From: Elusimicrobiota bacterium
GTDB lineage: Bacteria; Omnitrophota; Gorgyraeia; Zapsychrales; Fredricksoniimonadaceae
Assembly: GCA_012514595.1 (NCBI GenBank)
Contig: JAAYZZ010000117.1
Coordinates: 1 to 23,868 of the forward strand
Direction of reading: 5' to 3'
Length of the DNA: 23,868 bases
The notes under the pieces were generated by a model. It had not been told where the DNA came from. It worked only from the letters and a program-made list of their open reading frames with translations, and searched no databases. The position numbers and the translations under genes are program-made. The first letter of the stretch is position 1. Every line of letters begins with the position of its first letter. Positions 12,714 to 21,154 of the stretch are shown in pieces.

Positions 12714-15440
12714 ATGTCATTCGACAAGAGCGCCTTTCTGAAGACCGTGACCGTTTCAGGGAAGAAATACGCCTATTACAGCCTGCCGCACCTGGCCTCT
12801 GAGGGATTCAAGGACCCGGCTGGCCTGCCCTTCTCGATCCGCATCCTTTTGGAGAGCGCCCTTCGCAATCACGATGAATATCAGGTGAGGGCAGAGGACA
12901 TCCGCACCCTTTCCAACTGGGAACCGGTCCACACGCCCAAGGAGATCCCTTTCAAGCCCGGGCGTGTGATCCTGCAGGATTTTACCGGGGTTCCGTGCGT
13001 GGTGGATCTCGCCGCCATGCGCGAGGCCATGAAACGCATGAAAGGGGATGTCAAAAAGATCAATCCTCTCGTTCCGTGCGATCTGGTGATCGACCATTCC
13101 CTTCAAGTTGACGCCTTTGGTTCGGCCAAGGCCTTTGCCGAGAATGTCCGCCTTGAATTTGAGCGGAACCGGGAGCGCTACGAATTCCTCAAGTGGGGGC
13201 AGTCGGCCTTTGACAATTTCCGCGTGATCCCGCCGGCCACGGGGATCATTCACCAGGTGAACCTGGAGTATCTGGCGAGGGGGGTCCTTCAAGATAAGGG
13301 GCAAGGGACAGGGGACAAGGGGCATGGAAAGGCCCCCGTGCTTTATCCTGATAGTCTCGTTGGGACCGACAGCCACACGACCATGATCAACGGCCTGGGG
13401 ATCGTGGGCTGGGGGGTGGGAGGCATCGAGGCCGAGGCCGTGATGCTGGGTCAGCCCCTCAGTCTTGTGATGCCCGAGGTCATCGGGGTCCGCATCACTG
13501 GCTCTCTCAAAGAGGGCGTGACCGCTTCCGACCTGGTCCTTACGGTGGTCGAGATGCTGCGCAAACGGGGGGTGGTGGACAAATTCGTCGAGTTCTTCGG
13601 GCCCGGCATCAAGACGCTCTCTCTGGCCGACCGTGCCACGGTCTCCAACATGGGACCTGAGTACGGCGCCACGCTCGGGATCTTCCCGGTCGATGAGGTC
13701 ACGATCGATTACTACCGCATGACCGGCCGATCGAAAGAGGCCGATCTCGTCGAGGCCTACTACAAGGCCCAGGGCCTTTTCGACCCGTATTCCAAAGCGG
13801 AACCGCCCTTCACAGACCTCCTGACCCTGGACCTGTCCTCCGTCGAGCCCTGCCTCGCGGGCCCCAAAAGGCCCCAGGACCGGGTCCTCATGAAGGATCT
13901 CAAAAAGGATTTTACAACAGCCCTGACAGCACCGGCGGGACACAAGGGTTTTGGCCTTTCAGAAGAGGCGGCCTCGATTCCCTCGGCGCCGAGGAAATTG
14001 GCCGACGGCCTGGCGCACGGATGTGTGACCCTGGCCGCGATCACCAGCTGCACCAACACCTCGAACCCCTCGGTCCTCATCGGGGCCGCGCTCCTGGCCC
14101 GCAACGCCGTGAGGAGGGGGCTCAAGGTCCCGGATTTCGTGAAGACCTCTTTCACGCCCGGATCCCAGGTCGTGGATTCCTATTTGAGGAACAGCGGCCT
14201 GATGCCGGACCTGGAGGCCCTTGGTTTTCACAATGTCGGCTACGGATGCGCGACGTGCATCGGCAACAGCGGGCCCTTACCTGATGCCGTTTCCTGTGAG
14301 ATCGAGAAGAAGGGACTGATCGTGGCGAGCGTCACATCCGGGAACAGGAATTTCGAGGGCCGCATCAATCCTCATGTGAAGGCGAACTATCTGGCCTCGC
14401 CGATGCTGGTGGTGGCCTACGCGCTCTGCGGGCGCGTCACGATCGACCTGACCTCTGAACCGATCGGAGAAACAGAGAAGGGTTCCGTCTTTCTCAAGGA
14501 CATTTGGCCTTCCTCCAGAGAGATCGCGGATGTCATGACGCGGGCCGTGACCGCGGATGTTTTTCAGGGACGCTACAAACACGCCTGCGAAGGGACGCCT
14601 GAGTGGTCTGCGGTCAAGGCGCCCAAAGGGGACCTCTTCGGATGGAACAAGGACAGCTCCTACATCCAGGAGCCTCCCTATTTTGAAGGACTCTCATCTG
14701 AAACCCATTCGATCCGCGAGATCAAGGGCGCCCGGGTCCTTGTCTTGGCCGGCGATTCGATCACGACCGACCACATCTCTCCCGCCGGGAACATCTCGGC
14801 CAAGAGCCCGGCAGGACAATACCTCAAGGATCTTGGCGTTGAGCCAAAAGATTTCAACAGTTACGGGTCCCGACGAGGAAATGATCGCGTGATGGTGCGC
14901 GGCACCTTTGCCAACATCCGGTTCAAGAACCTCCTGGCGCCGGGGACCGAAGGCCCGATGACGCGCCACTTCCCCTCGGGGGAGACCCTCTCGATCCATG
15001 AGGCCTCGCTGCGCTACAAAAAAGAGAAGGTCGCGCTCATCGCGCTCGCCGGAAAAGAATACGGGACCGGATCAAGCCGCGACTGGGCGGCCAAAGGCCC
15101 CGCACTTCTGGGGATCCGAGCGGTCATCGCAGAAAGCTTCGAACGGATCCATCGCTCCAATCTGGCGGGGATGGGGATCCTGCCGCTCCAGTTCAAGACA
15201 GGCGACACCACAAAGACCCTCGGCCTCAAAGGCGACGAGGTCTTTGATATTTTCGGGGTGGACGAGACCCTGACCCCGCGAGCCGAGATCATTGTGATGG
15301 CGACTTCCCCCGACGGAAAAAGGACCGAGTTCGGTGTCACGGTCCGTCTGGATACGCCCGTCGAGATCGACTACTACCGCAACGGCGGGATCCTCCCGAC
15401 GGTGCTCAAGAGCCTCTGTTCCAAAAGAAAGGACGGTTGA
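12714..15440 (+). CDS. acnA: Aconitate hydratase A
   Basis: 908 residues, full-length AcnA-type aconitase interconverting citrate and isocitrate via a [4Fe-4S] cluster. Cluster ligands are C446 (ITSCTNTSNP), C512 and C515 (YGCATCIGNSGPL), spaced as in E. coli AcnA (435/501/504). The HxxTMINGLGIVGWGVGGIEAEAVMLGQP block and the C-terminal swivel motif EYGTGSSRDWAAKGP are intact. The start has GGAG 6 nt upstream and a near-consensus promoter at 12649-12677. Between LEYLARGV and YPDSLVGTDSHT the protein has about 8-12 extra residues (core KGQGTGDKGHGK) translated from a heptamer array, absent from the family; this loop precedes an active-site segment, but no frame is lost. The zinc-ribbon gene follows at 2 bp. 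Confidence 0.97.
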   Translation: MSFDKSAFLKTVTVSGKKYAYYSLPHLASEGFKDPAGLPFSIRILLESALRNHDEYQVRAEDIRTLSNWEPVHTPKEIPFKPGRVILQDFTGVPCVVDLAAMREAMKRMKGDVKKINPLVPCDLVIDHSLQVDAFGSAKAFAENVRLEFERNRERYEFLKWGQSAFDNFRVIPPATGIIHQVNLEYLARGVLQDKGQGTGDKGHGKAPVLYPDSLVGTDSHTTMINGLGIVGWGVGGIEAEAVMLGQPLSLVMPEVIGVRITGSLKEGVTASDLVLTVVEMLRKRGVVDKFVEFFGPGIKTLSLADRATVSNMGPEYGATLGIFPVDEVTIDYYRMTGRSKEADLVEAYYKAQGLFDPYSKAEPPFTDLLTLDLSSVEPCLAGPKRPQDRVLMKDLKKDFTTALTAPAGHKGFGLSEEAASIPSAPRKLADGLAHGCVTLAAITSCTNTSNPSVLIGAALLARNAVRRGLKVPDFVKTSFTPGSQVVDSYLRNSGLMPDLEALGFHNVGYGCATCIGNSGPLPDAVSCEIEKKGLIVASVTSGNRNFEGRINPHVKANYLASPMLVVAYALCGRVTIDLTSEPIGETEKGSVFLKDIWPSSREIADVMTRAVTADVFQGRYKHACEGTPEWSAVKAPKGDLFGWNKDSSYIQEPPYFEGLSSETHSIREIKGARVLVLAGDSITTDHISPAGNISAKSPAGQYLKDLGVEPKDFNSYGSRRGNDRVMVRGTFANIRFKNLLAPGTEGPMTRHFPSGETLSIHEASLRYKKEKVALIALAGKEYGTGSSRDWAAKGPALLGIRAVIAESFERIHRSNLAGMGILPLQFKTGDTTKTLGLKGDEVFDIFGVDETLTPRAEIIVMATSPDGKRTEFGVTVRLDTPVEIDYYRNGGILPTVLKSLCSKRKDG
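13300..13327 (+). repeat. Heptamer cassette R6 (4 x G[A/G]CANGG) inside acnA
   Basis: Four contiguous heptamers, two GGCA[A/T]GG flanking GACAGGG and GACAAGG, in frame within acnA. It is the same subtype as R2, R3 and R7. No inverted partner arm is visible downstream. A 28-bp insertion alone would break the frame, so neighbouring bases must also have been gained or lost. Confidence 0.85.
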
Positions 15441-15442
15441 CC

Positions 15443-15955
15443 ATGGTCTTGAATTGCCCCAACTGTCGTCATGCCTTGCGACAGGTCATTTATGAAGGTG
15501 TCGTGATCGAGACCTGCGATCACTGCCAGGGCGAGTGGGTGGACCACTCCGAGATCGAGCGCATCAACCAGGCGCGCGATGTGATCTTTTCTCTGAAAGA
15601 GGCCGCCGTCATCCCGGGAGCCAAAAAGTCCGTTCCCGGCACGATCGCCTCACGGGACAAGGCCCTGTCGTGCCCGCACTGCCAGATCCCGCTGCGGGTG
15701 ATCAATTACGCCTACGACTCCGGGGTCATGGTCGACAAATGCCCCCAGTGCGGCGGCTTCTGGCTGGACAAAGGCGAGCTGGAATCGATCCAGATGATCG
15801 TTGAAACGTGGGAAGCTCGCGACTCCGAGATCAAGGCCCGGTTCGCACCGGTCTTATCCAGGATCAGGGAAGATGTTCGTCAGGGGGTACAGGACGGACG
15901 GCCGCGCGGGAATTTTATCAAGGCCTTTCTTTACGACATCATTCAGGACAAATAA
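15443..15955 (+). CDS. Double TFIIB-type zinc-ribbon protein
   Basis: 170 residues from ATG 15443 (AAAGGA 9 nt upstream; an in-frame TTG at 15437 overlapping the acnA stop is less likely). Two zf-TFIIB ribbons: C5-x2-C8...C25-x2-C28 followed by GEWVDHSEIERI, and C77-x2-C80...C100-x2-C103 followed by GGFWLDKGELESI. This CPxC...CxxCxGxWxDxxE pattern is typical of the small bacterial zf-TFIIB family, whose function is not known. The C-terminal ~50 residues look helical and basic. It lies 2 bp after acnA and 15 bp before an exported Cys-rich protein. Confidence 0.85.
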   Translation: MVLNCPNCRHALRQVIYEGVVIETCDHCQGEWVDHSEIERINQARDVIFSLKEAAVIPGAKKSVPGTIASRDKALSCPHCQIPLRVINYAYDSGVMVDKCPQCGGFWLDKGELESIQMIVETWEARDSEIKARFAPVLSRIREDVRQGVQDGRPRGNFIKAFLYDIIQDK

Positions 15956-15970
15956 CCAAAGGACCTTCGT

Positions 15971-16777
15971 ATGAGAACACCCCTCTGGACATTAGCGCTT
16001 GGGCTCCTTCTTTTGTCGCTTGTTTGCCCCCCGGCAGAAGCCAGCTGCACGAGTTCTTGGACCGGAAGCAATTGCGAGGATTCCCAGGGTTGCAACTCCT
16101 GCCCAAGCGGTCAGACACCGAGACGCGAGTTTTACAGGGAATACAGCGCCCACAGACATTATTGCGCGGACTCCATTTGCGGCCAGAGACGTCCCGAGGG
16201 AGGATACGTCTGCGAATGCCGCTGCCGACACATTTGTGTTGATTGCAGATGGGGGAGCTGGAGCAGTTGCAGCGCAAGTTGCGGAGGAGGGACCCAGAGC
16301 AGACGGGATGACTGCGGCAACAGACAGTCCAGGGCCTGCAATACCCAGGCCTGTTGCACACCGAACTGCACCGGAAAGGTCTGCGGGAGCAATGGCTGTG
16401 GCGGAAGCTGCGGGTCCTGTTCCGGCGGGCGCATTTGTTCCTCCGGACAATGCGTCCTTCCCTGCACACCGAACTGTACGGGCAAGGTCTGCGGAAACAA
16501 CGGCTGCGGAGGGAGCTGCGGGTCCTGTGCGGCCGGAGAAACCTGCTCCGCGACAGGGCAGTGCATCCCTCCATTCGTCGAGGTGATGCGCGTCCATTGT
16601 CCCGGAGCTGGGGGAGAGACGCGGATCGCAGGGTCGGAAACCATCGCCTCCGATCTCAAGATTTATAAAGCCGGAAAGACATACAATATTCAAGTGGTCC
16701 CCGAGGGAGACACGGCCAACGGATCATGCCTTAAGGTGATGATCTCGGGCACGGTCTATCGAATGAGAAAGATGTAG
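15971..16777 (+). CDS. Exported Cys-rich protein with thrombospondin type-1 repeat and tandem CTPNCTGKVCG modules
   Basis: 268 residues with a Sec signal peptide (1-24, cleavage after PAEA). The mature part has 34 cysteines. Residues 94-128 (WGSWSSCSASCGGGTQSR) match the thrombospondin type-1 core WSxCSxxCGGGxxxR, including the WxxW that is C-mannosylated in animals. Two tandem modules follow, 129-164 and 165-201, each starting CTPNCTGKVCGxNGCGG and rich in disulfide-type Cys spacing; similar modules occur in myxobacterial surface proteins. A C-terminal domain of about 65 residues (VEVMRVHCPG...IYKAGKTYNIQVVPEGD) ends the protein. It is likely secreted or periplasmic and adhesive; no enzyme motif is seen. 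AAAGGA precedes the ATG. It sits between the zinc-ribbon gene and leuC, a strange place for a surface protein. Confidence 0.82.
   Translation: MRTPLWTLALGLLLLSLVCPPAEASCTSSWTGSNCEDSQGCNSCPSGQTPRREFYREYSAHRHYCADSICGQRRPEGGYVCECRCRHICVDCRWGSWSSCSASCGGGTQSRRDDCGNRQSRACNTQACCTPNCTGKVCGSNGCGGSCGSCSGGRICSSGQCVLPCTPNCTGKVCGNNGCGGSCGSCAAGETCSATGQCIPPFVEVMRVHCPGAGGETRIAGSETIASDLKIYKAGKTYNIQVVPEGDTANGSCLKVMISGTVYRMRKM
16355..16573 (+). repeat. Tandem 36/37-codon repeat within the TSP1/Cys-rich gene
   Basis: Unit 1 (16355-16462) and unit 2 (16463-16573) encode near-identical Cys modules. The first ~75 nt of the two units are strongly alike at the DNA level, while the last third has diverged. This fits a duplication within the gene. 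Confidence 0.85.
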
Positions 16778-16814
16778 ATCCCCGCTGTTGAGGGATCCAG
16801 CCAAGGAGAGAAGA

Positions 16815-18224
16815 ATGGGAAAGACGCTGTATCAGAAGATCTGGGACGCGCACCTCGTCCACCAGGAAGAGGGCAAGGCCGCGCTCCTTTATGTGGACCG
16901 CCAACTCGTCCACGAGGTGACATCCCCCCAGGCCTTTGAGGGACTTCGTGTCGCCGGCCGCAAGGTCCATTGCCCCCAAAAAACATTTGCGACCATGGAC
17001 CACAATGTCCCCACAAAGAGCAGGGACCTGACGCTGGCGAGCGAGACATCCAAGGTCCAGATGGGCCAGCTCAAGAAGAACTGTGAGGAGTTTGGCGTTC
17101 GCTGTTTCGACCTCAATGACGAGGATCAGGGGGTCGTTCACATCATCGGTCCCGAACTGGGGATCACGCAACCGGGGATGATCATTGTGTGCGGAGATTC
17201 GCACACCGCGACCCACGGTGCCTTCGGGGCCCTCGCCTTTGGGATCGGGACCTCCGAGGTCGAGCATGTTCTGGCCACCCAGACGCTCCAGCAGAAACCA
17301 TCGAAGACCATGCTCATCGAGGTGAACGGGACACTGGCCCCGGGCGTGACCCCAAAAGATGTGATCCTCTACATCATCGGCCGGATGGGGACCGCGGGCG
17401 CCACGGGATACGTCATTGAGTACGCGGGCTCTGTGATGCGCGAGATGTCCATGGAAGGCCGCATGACGGTCTGCAACATGTCGATCGAGGCCGGGGCCCG
17501 CGCCGGGATGGTCGCGCCCGACGAGAAGACCTTTACATACCTGCAGGGGCGCGATCTGACCCCCAAGGGGGACAACTGGGTCAAGGCTGTCAAATACTGG
17601 AAGACGCTCTTTTCGGACACAGACGCGAAGTTCGACAAGACGATCCGTCTCAAGGCCGAGGACATTGCTCCCCAGGTGACCTGGGGGACAAGCCCGGGGC
17701 AGGTGACGTCCGTCGACGGAAAGGTCCCGGACCCGGAGGCCATGAAGGACCCGGTCGCGGCTGCGGCCGCCCGGAACGCGCTGCGCTACATGGGCCTCAA
17801 GGCCGGAACAAGAATGACGGACATTCCTGTGGATGTCGTCTTCATCGGTTCCTGCACCAACGGCCGCATTGAGGACCTCCGCGCCGCGGCCCAAGTCATC
17901 AAGGGCCGCAAGGTGGCGGCCTCGGTGCAGGACCTGATCGTCCCCGGGTCAGGACGCGTGAAACGTCAGGCGGAAAAAGAAGGTCTCGACAAAATCTTTC
18001 TTTCCGCCGGATGCGAATGGCGTTACGCAGGGTGTTCCATGTGCCTGGCCATGAACGATGATCAGCTGACGCCGGGCCAGCGCTGTGCCGCGACGTCGAA
18101 CAGGAACTTCGAGGGACGGCAGGGGCCGGGAGGACGGACGCATCTCCTGAGCCCGGAGATGGCCGCTGCCGCTGCCGTGACGGGAAAGATCACGGATGTG
18201 AGGGAGTTCCTGGGATCGAAATAG
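16815..18224 (+). CDS. leuC: 3-isopropylmalate dehydratase large subunit
   Basis: 469 residues. With LeuD it isomerises 2- to 3-isopropylmalate in leucine synthesis. The [4Fe-4S] ligands are at C347 (GSCTNGR), C407 and C410 (GCSMC), exactly the positions of E. coli LeuC. Other signatures are CGDSHTATHGAFGALAFGIGTSEVEHVLATQ and SNRNFEGRQGPGGRTHL. ATG 16815 is chosen over the in-frame TTG at 16788 because AAGGAG (16803-16808) lies 6 nt before it and it gives the normal family length. It is followed by leuD after 68 bp. leuA and leuB are not in the window. Confidence 0.97.
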   Translation: MGKTLYQKIWDAHLVHQEEGKAALLYVDRQLVHEVTSPQAFEGLRVAGRKVHCPQKTFATMDHNVPTKSRDLTLASETSKVQMGQLKKNCEEFGVRCFDLNDEDQGVVHIIGPELGITQPGMIIVCGDSHTATHGAFGALAFGIGTSEVEHVLATQTLQQKPSKTMLIEVNGTLAPGVTPKDVILYIIGRMGTAGATGYVIEYAGSVMREMSMEGRMTVCNMSIEAGARAGMVAPDEKTFTYLQGRDLTPKGDNWVKAVKYWKTLFSDTDAKFDKTIRLKAEDIAPQVTWGTSPGQVTSVDGKVPDPEAMKDPVAAAAARNALRYMGLKAGTRMTDIPVDVVFIGSCTNGRIEDLRAAAQVIKGRKVAASVQDLIVPGSGRVKRQAEKEGLDKIFLSAGCEWRYAGCSMCLAMNDDQLTPGQRCAATSNRNFEGRQGPGGRTHLLSPEMAAAAAVTGKITDVREFLGSK

Positions 18225-18292
18225 CCGTCGTTGCGTGCCCCGAAGAGGCGAATCAATCTCCAGGAAATAAATCTTAATTTGAGGACAAACTC

Positions 18293-18907
18293 ATGGAACC
18301 ATTCACAACACTGACAGCCGTCGCGGCCCCGCTCGACAGAGCCAACGTCGATACGGATGCCATCATCCCTAAACAGTTCCTCCGAAAGATCGAGAGGACG
18401 GGCTTCGGGAAGCATCTCTTCCACGAGTGGCGCTATCTGGATTACGAAGGCACGAAAGAGAACCCGGAGTTCATCCTCAACAGGGAGCCGTTCCGCAGCA
18501 AGGCAAAAATTCTTCTGGCTCGCGACAATTTCGGCTGCGGCTCCTCGAGGGAACACGCGCCCTGGGCCCTCTACGACTTTGGGTTCCGCTGCATCATCGC
18601 GCCGTCGTTCGCGGACATCTTCTACAACAACTGCATGAAGAACGGCATTCTCCTGGTGAGGCTCAAGCCCGAGGAGGTGGACCAGCTCTTTGCGGTGGCG
18701 GACTTCGGCGGCACAGGCCTCATCGCCGTCGACCTGGACAAGCAGTGCGTCTGTGCGATGGGGAAGAAGTTCTTCTTTGAGATCGACGCCTTCAACAAGG
18801 AATGCCTCTTGAAGGGACTGGACCAGATCGGATGGACAGAGCAGTTCACAGAAAAGATCGCCGCGTTCGATGACACACTCCCGACGGAGAAGCCCTGGCT
18901 GGCGTGA
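18293..18907 (+). CDS. leuD: 3-isopropylmalate dehydratase small subunit
   Basis: 204 residues, the usual LeuD length. It is the swivel subunit completing the LeuCD active site. Signatures are RANVDTDAIIPKQFLR (near the N-terminus) and the substrate-loop motif NFGCGSSREHAPWAL (about 78-92). GAGGA 8 nt upstream supports the ATG. It is co-directional with leuC. Confidence 0.97.
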   Translation: MEPFTTLTAVAAPLDRANVDTDAIIPKQFLRKIERTGFGKHLFHEWRYLDYEGTKENPEFILNREPFRSKAKILLARDNFGCGSSREHAPWALYDFGFRCIIAPSFADIFYNNCMKNGILLVRLKPEEVDQLFAVADFGGTGLIAVDLDKQCVCAMGKKFFFEIDAFNKECLLKGLDQIGWTEQFTEKIAAFDDTLPTEKPWLA

Positions 18908-18989
18908 GTGTCCACGAGAACGGGCTCTCTTTGCTTCCAGGCGCATTGCCTGCGGGGGAAACCCTTCCGTTTTTCGAGGCAGAATTAAA

Positions 18990-20036
18990 ATGAAGCCAAA
19001 GACGGATGCCCTTTTTTTTCTAATAACATTCCTTCTTTCAAGCACTCCCGCATTCTGCGGGTTCGACACACCCACAACACCCCAGAACGAGATCGCCGCG
19101 CAAGAATGTCTCGCGATGGTGTCCCCCAAGAAATGCGAGAAACACTGGGGCGTATATGACGCGCCTGTCGAGATCGGATACTGTCTGGGATCAGAAGGGA
19201 CCTACGATTATCCCGATATCGCGCGCCTGCACTGCCAGGGCCTCACAGATTGCAAGGATGTTCAATTCAGGGATTTCGGCGAGGAGGGGACCAGTTGTCA
19301 GATCCCTTATAAACCCGAATTCTTCCCCCTGCGTCAGGAGCTCGAGCTGTGTCTGACATCCTGCAAACAGCCCTTTCTGGAACAGGTCGCCTTTTGCAAT
19401 GCCACGCTCGAGCCGGGGCTCTTTTGCGCGGACGCGGCCAAGGAGGCCTCGTGCCACTGCATTTACCAGTGTTTTGTGGCCTTCTCGAAAGGCTGCTCGG
19501 ATGCGACTTCTGGCTGCCCGATCCTCACCTCAAAACCAACGAAAAAGGTCCCCCTGCGAAACCAGAATGACCCGGCGAACGGTGATCTGGGGCAGGCGGC
19601 CTGCGGTCCCACGGCCCTTGGCATGGCCCTCGAGTATTTCGGGATCAACATCACCACCCCGGATCTCATCAAGCAGATGAAGCTTCCCCGGACAGGAGCC
19701 ACTATCTGGCATCTCTCGAAGGCTGTCTTCCGCCATGGGAAAGGGATGGGATTCAGTTTCGGGACCCTCTTCGGCGGAAAAAAGGATCCTATCACGTATC
19801 TTCAGTCCAAACTTGCGAAGGGCGCCCTCGTGATCATTCCGGTCTTCGGGGATTACACCGAGACCTTGAGCGCGGGCGAGGGGCATTTCCTGCTGGCTAC
19901 CGAGATCAAGGACGGCTCTGTCTTTGCCAATGACCCGGCCTCAGGGTGTCCGGTCCTGATCCCTCTGGAACGTCTCCGAAAAGTCTGGCAGTCCTACAAT
20001 GGACGGCATCCGGCGGTCGTCATCAACCCGGACTAA
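18990..20036 (+). CDS. Exported C39-like (papain-fold) peptidase protein with Cys-rich N-terminal domain
   Basis: 348 residues from ATG 18990, which begins a clear signal peptide (KPKTDALFFLITFLLSSTPAFC). Upstream in-frame codons from 18870 overlap leuD and are not conserved-looking. Mature residues 25-185 are Cys-rich (around 18 Cys). The C-terminal domain has the C39-like layout: Gln202 and Cys205 in GQAACGPTALGMALEYFG, His299 in GHFLLAT and Asp315 in NDPASG, i.e. a complete oxyanion/Cys/His/Asp set. The SNARE-like GATIWHLSKAV segment lies between. C39 domains in this form usually cleave leader peptides or bind/cross-link; substrate unknown. The combination with an N-terminal disulfide domain is unusual. 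The upstream gap (82 bp) has only a weak GAGG SD. Confidence 0.75.
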   Translation: MKPKTDALFFLITFLLSSTPAFCGFDTPTTPQNEIAAQECLAMVSPKKCEKHWGVYDAPVEIGYCLGSEGTYDYPDIARLHCQGLTDCKDVQFRDFGEEGTSCQIPYKPEFFPLRQELELCLTSCKQPFLEQVAFCNATLEPGLFCADAAKEASCHCIYQCFVAFSKGCSDATSGCPILTSKPTKKVPLRNQNDPANGDLGQAACGPTALGMALEYFGINITTPDLIKQMKLPRTGATIWHLSKAVFRHGKGMGFSFGTLFGGKKDPITYLQSKLAKGALVIIPVFGDYTETLSAGEGHFLLATEIKDGSVFANDPASGCPVLIPLERLRKVWQSYNGRHPAVVINPD

Positions 20037-20087
20037 AACTTTCAATACGTCCGTTGCAAAATCAGGGGAGAAAGGTAAGATACCATC

Positions 20088-21152
20088 ATGGCTGGAAACA
20101 CGTTCGGAGAGATCCTGAAGGTCATGACCTTTGGCGAGAGCCACGGAGCCGGGATCGGGTGTGTCATCGACGGAGTTCCCCCGGGCCTGACCTTGACCGC
20201 AGAGGACATCCAGAAGGACCTGGACCGCAGAAAGCCCGGTCAGAGCGAGGTCACAACACCCCGCAAGGAATCCGATACCGCGGAGATCCTCTCCGGGATC
20301 CTCGACGGAAAGACGACCGGAGCCCCCATCGCCATTCTCATCCGCAACCAGGACCAGCGGTCCAAGGATTACAACGAACTAAAAGATATTTTCCGCCCCG
20401 GACATGCGGATTTCGCGTTCCTCGCCAAGTTCGGCATCCGTGATCACAAAGGCGGGGGCCGTTCTTCAGGACGTGAGACCGCGGCGCGCGTGGCCGCAGG
20501 CGCCCTGGCCAAAAAGATCCTTGCGGCCCAGGGCATTCACATCGCAGCCTACACCCGTTCCATCGCCGGGATCGAGGCCCGGACCGTGGACCTGTCCGTT
20601 ATTGAAAAGAACATTGTCCGTGCACCGGACCTGGAGGCGGCACGCCTCATGACCGAAAGGATCGCGCAGGCCCGCGAGGAAGGCGATTCCGTCGGAGGGG
20701 TTGTCGAAGCCCTGGTCACGGGATGTCCCGCAGGACTTGGCGATCCTGTCTTCGGAAAACTCGAGGCCAAGCTCTCGTCGGCCGTCATGTCGATCGGCGC
20801 GGTCAAAGGGGTCGAGTTCGGCTCCGGTTTCCGGGCCGCGACCATGCCTGGATCCCAACACAATGATCAGGTCCATGTCAAGGACGGCCGACCGGTCACG
20901 AAACATAATTTCGCAGGAGGGATCTCCGGCGGGATCACCAACGGCGAGGACATCGTCTTTCGCCTGGCGGTCAAGCCCACCTCCTCGATCGCCAAGAAAC
21001 AGCAGGCCATGACCGCTGAGGGGGGGACCGCGGACCTGGAGATCAAGGGACGGCACGACCCGTGCCTGTGTCCGCGCATTGTTCCTGTGGTTGAGGCCAT
21101 GACGGCGCTGGTCCTGGCGGACTGTTTGCTGTTGCAAAAGACGATCAAATAA
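20088..21152 (+). CDS. aroC: Chorismate synthase
   Basis: 354 residues. It makes chorismate from EPSP with reduced FMN, the last step of the shikimate pathway. Signatures are MTFGESHGAGIGCVIDGVPPGL (with the catalytic His of GESHG), DRRKPGQSEVTTPRKESD, FRPGHADF (second catalytic His), GGGRSSGRETAARVAAG and the C-terminal RHDPCLCPRIVPVVEAM. ATG 20088 has AAAGGT/GGGGAG 11-20 nt upstream. Directly after the TAA stop lies a heptamer inverted pair (21155-21221). Confidence 0.97.
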   Translation: MAGNTFGEILKVMTFGESHGAGIGCVIDGVPPGLTLTAEDIQKDLDRRKPGQSEVTTPRKESDTAEILSGILDGKTTGAPIAILIRNQDQRSKDYNELKDIFRPGHADFAFLAKFGIRDHKGGGRSSGRETAARVAAGALAKKILAAQGIHIAAYTRSIAGIEARTVDLSVIEKNIVRAPDLEAARLMTERIAQAREEGDSVGGVVEALVTGCPAGLGDPVFGKLEAKLSSAVMSIGAVKGVEFGSGFRAATMPGSQHNDQVHVKDGRPVTKHNFAGGISGGITNGEDIVFRLAVKPTSSIAKKQQAMTAEGGTADLEIKGRHDPCLCPRIVPVVEAMTALVLADCLLLQKTIK

Positions 21153-21154
21153 GA

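Noticed and set aside
12756..13943. 395-codon minus-strand open frame inside acnA
   Set aside because: Mirror of acnA codons; no SD, no motif.
15992..16693. Long minus- and plus-frame alternatives across the TSP1/Cys-rich gene
   Set aside because: The Cys-rich frame has a signal peptide, SD and known module patterns; the others are simple Pro/Ala/Arg-rich shadows of a GC-rich repeat region.
18908..18989. Possible terminator in the leuD-C39 gap (GGGGGAAACCC then T-run)
   Set aside because: Stem is only about 3 bp; nothing else of note in this gap.
18062..19129. 355-codon minus-strand frame over leuC end and leuD
   Set aside because: Overlaps leuD entirely in antisense; leuD is certain.
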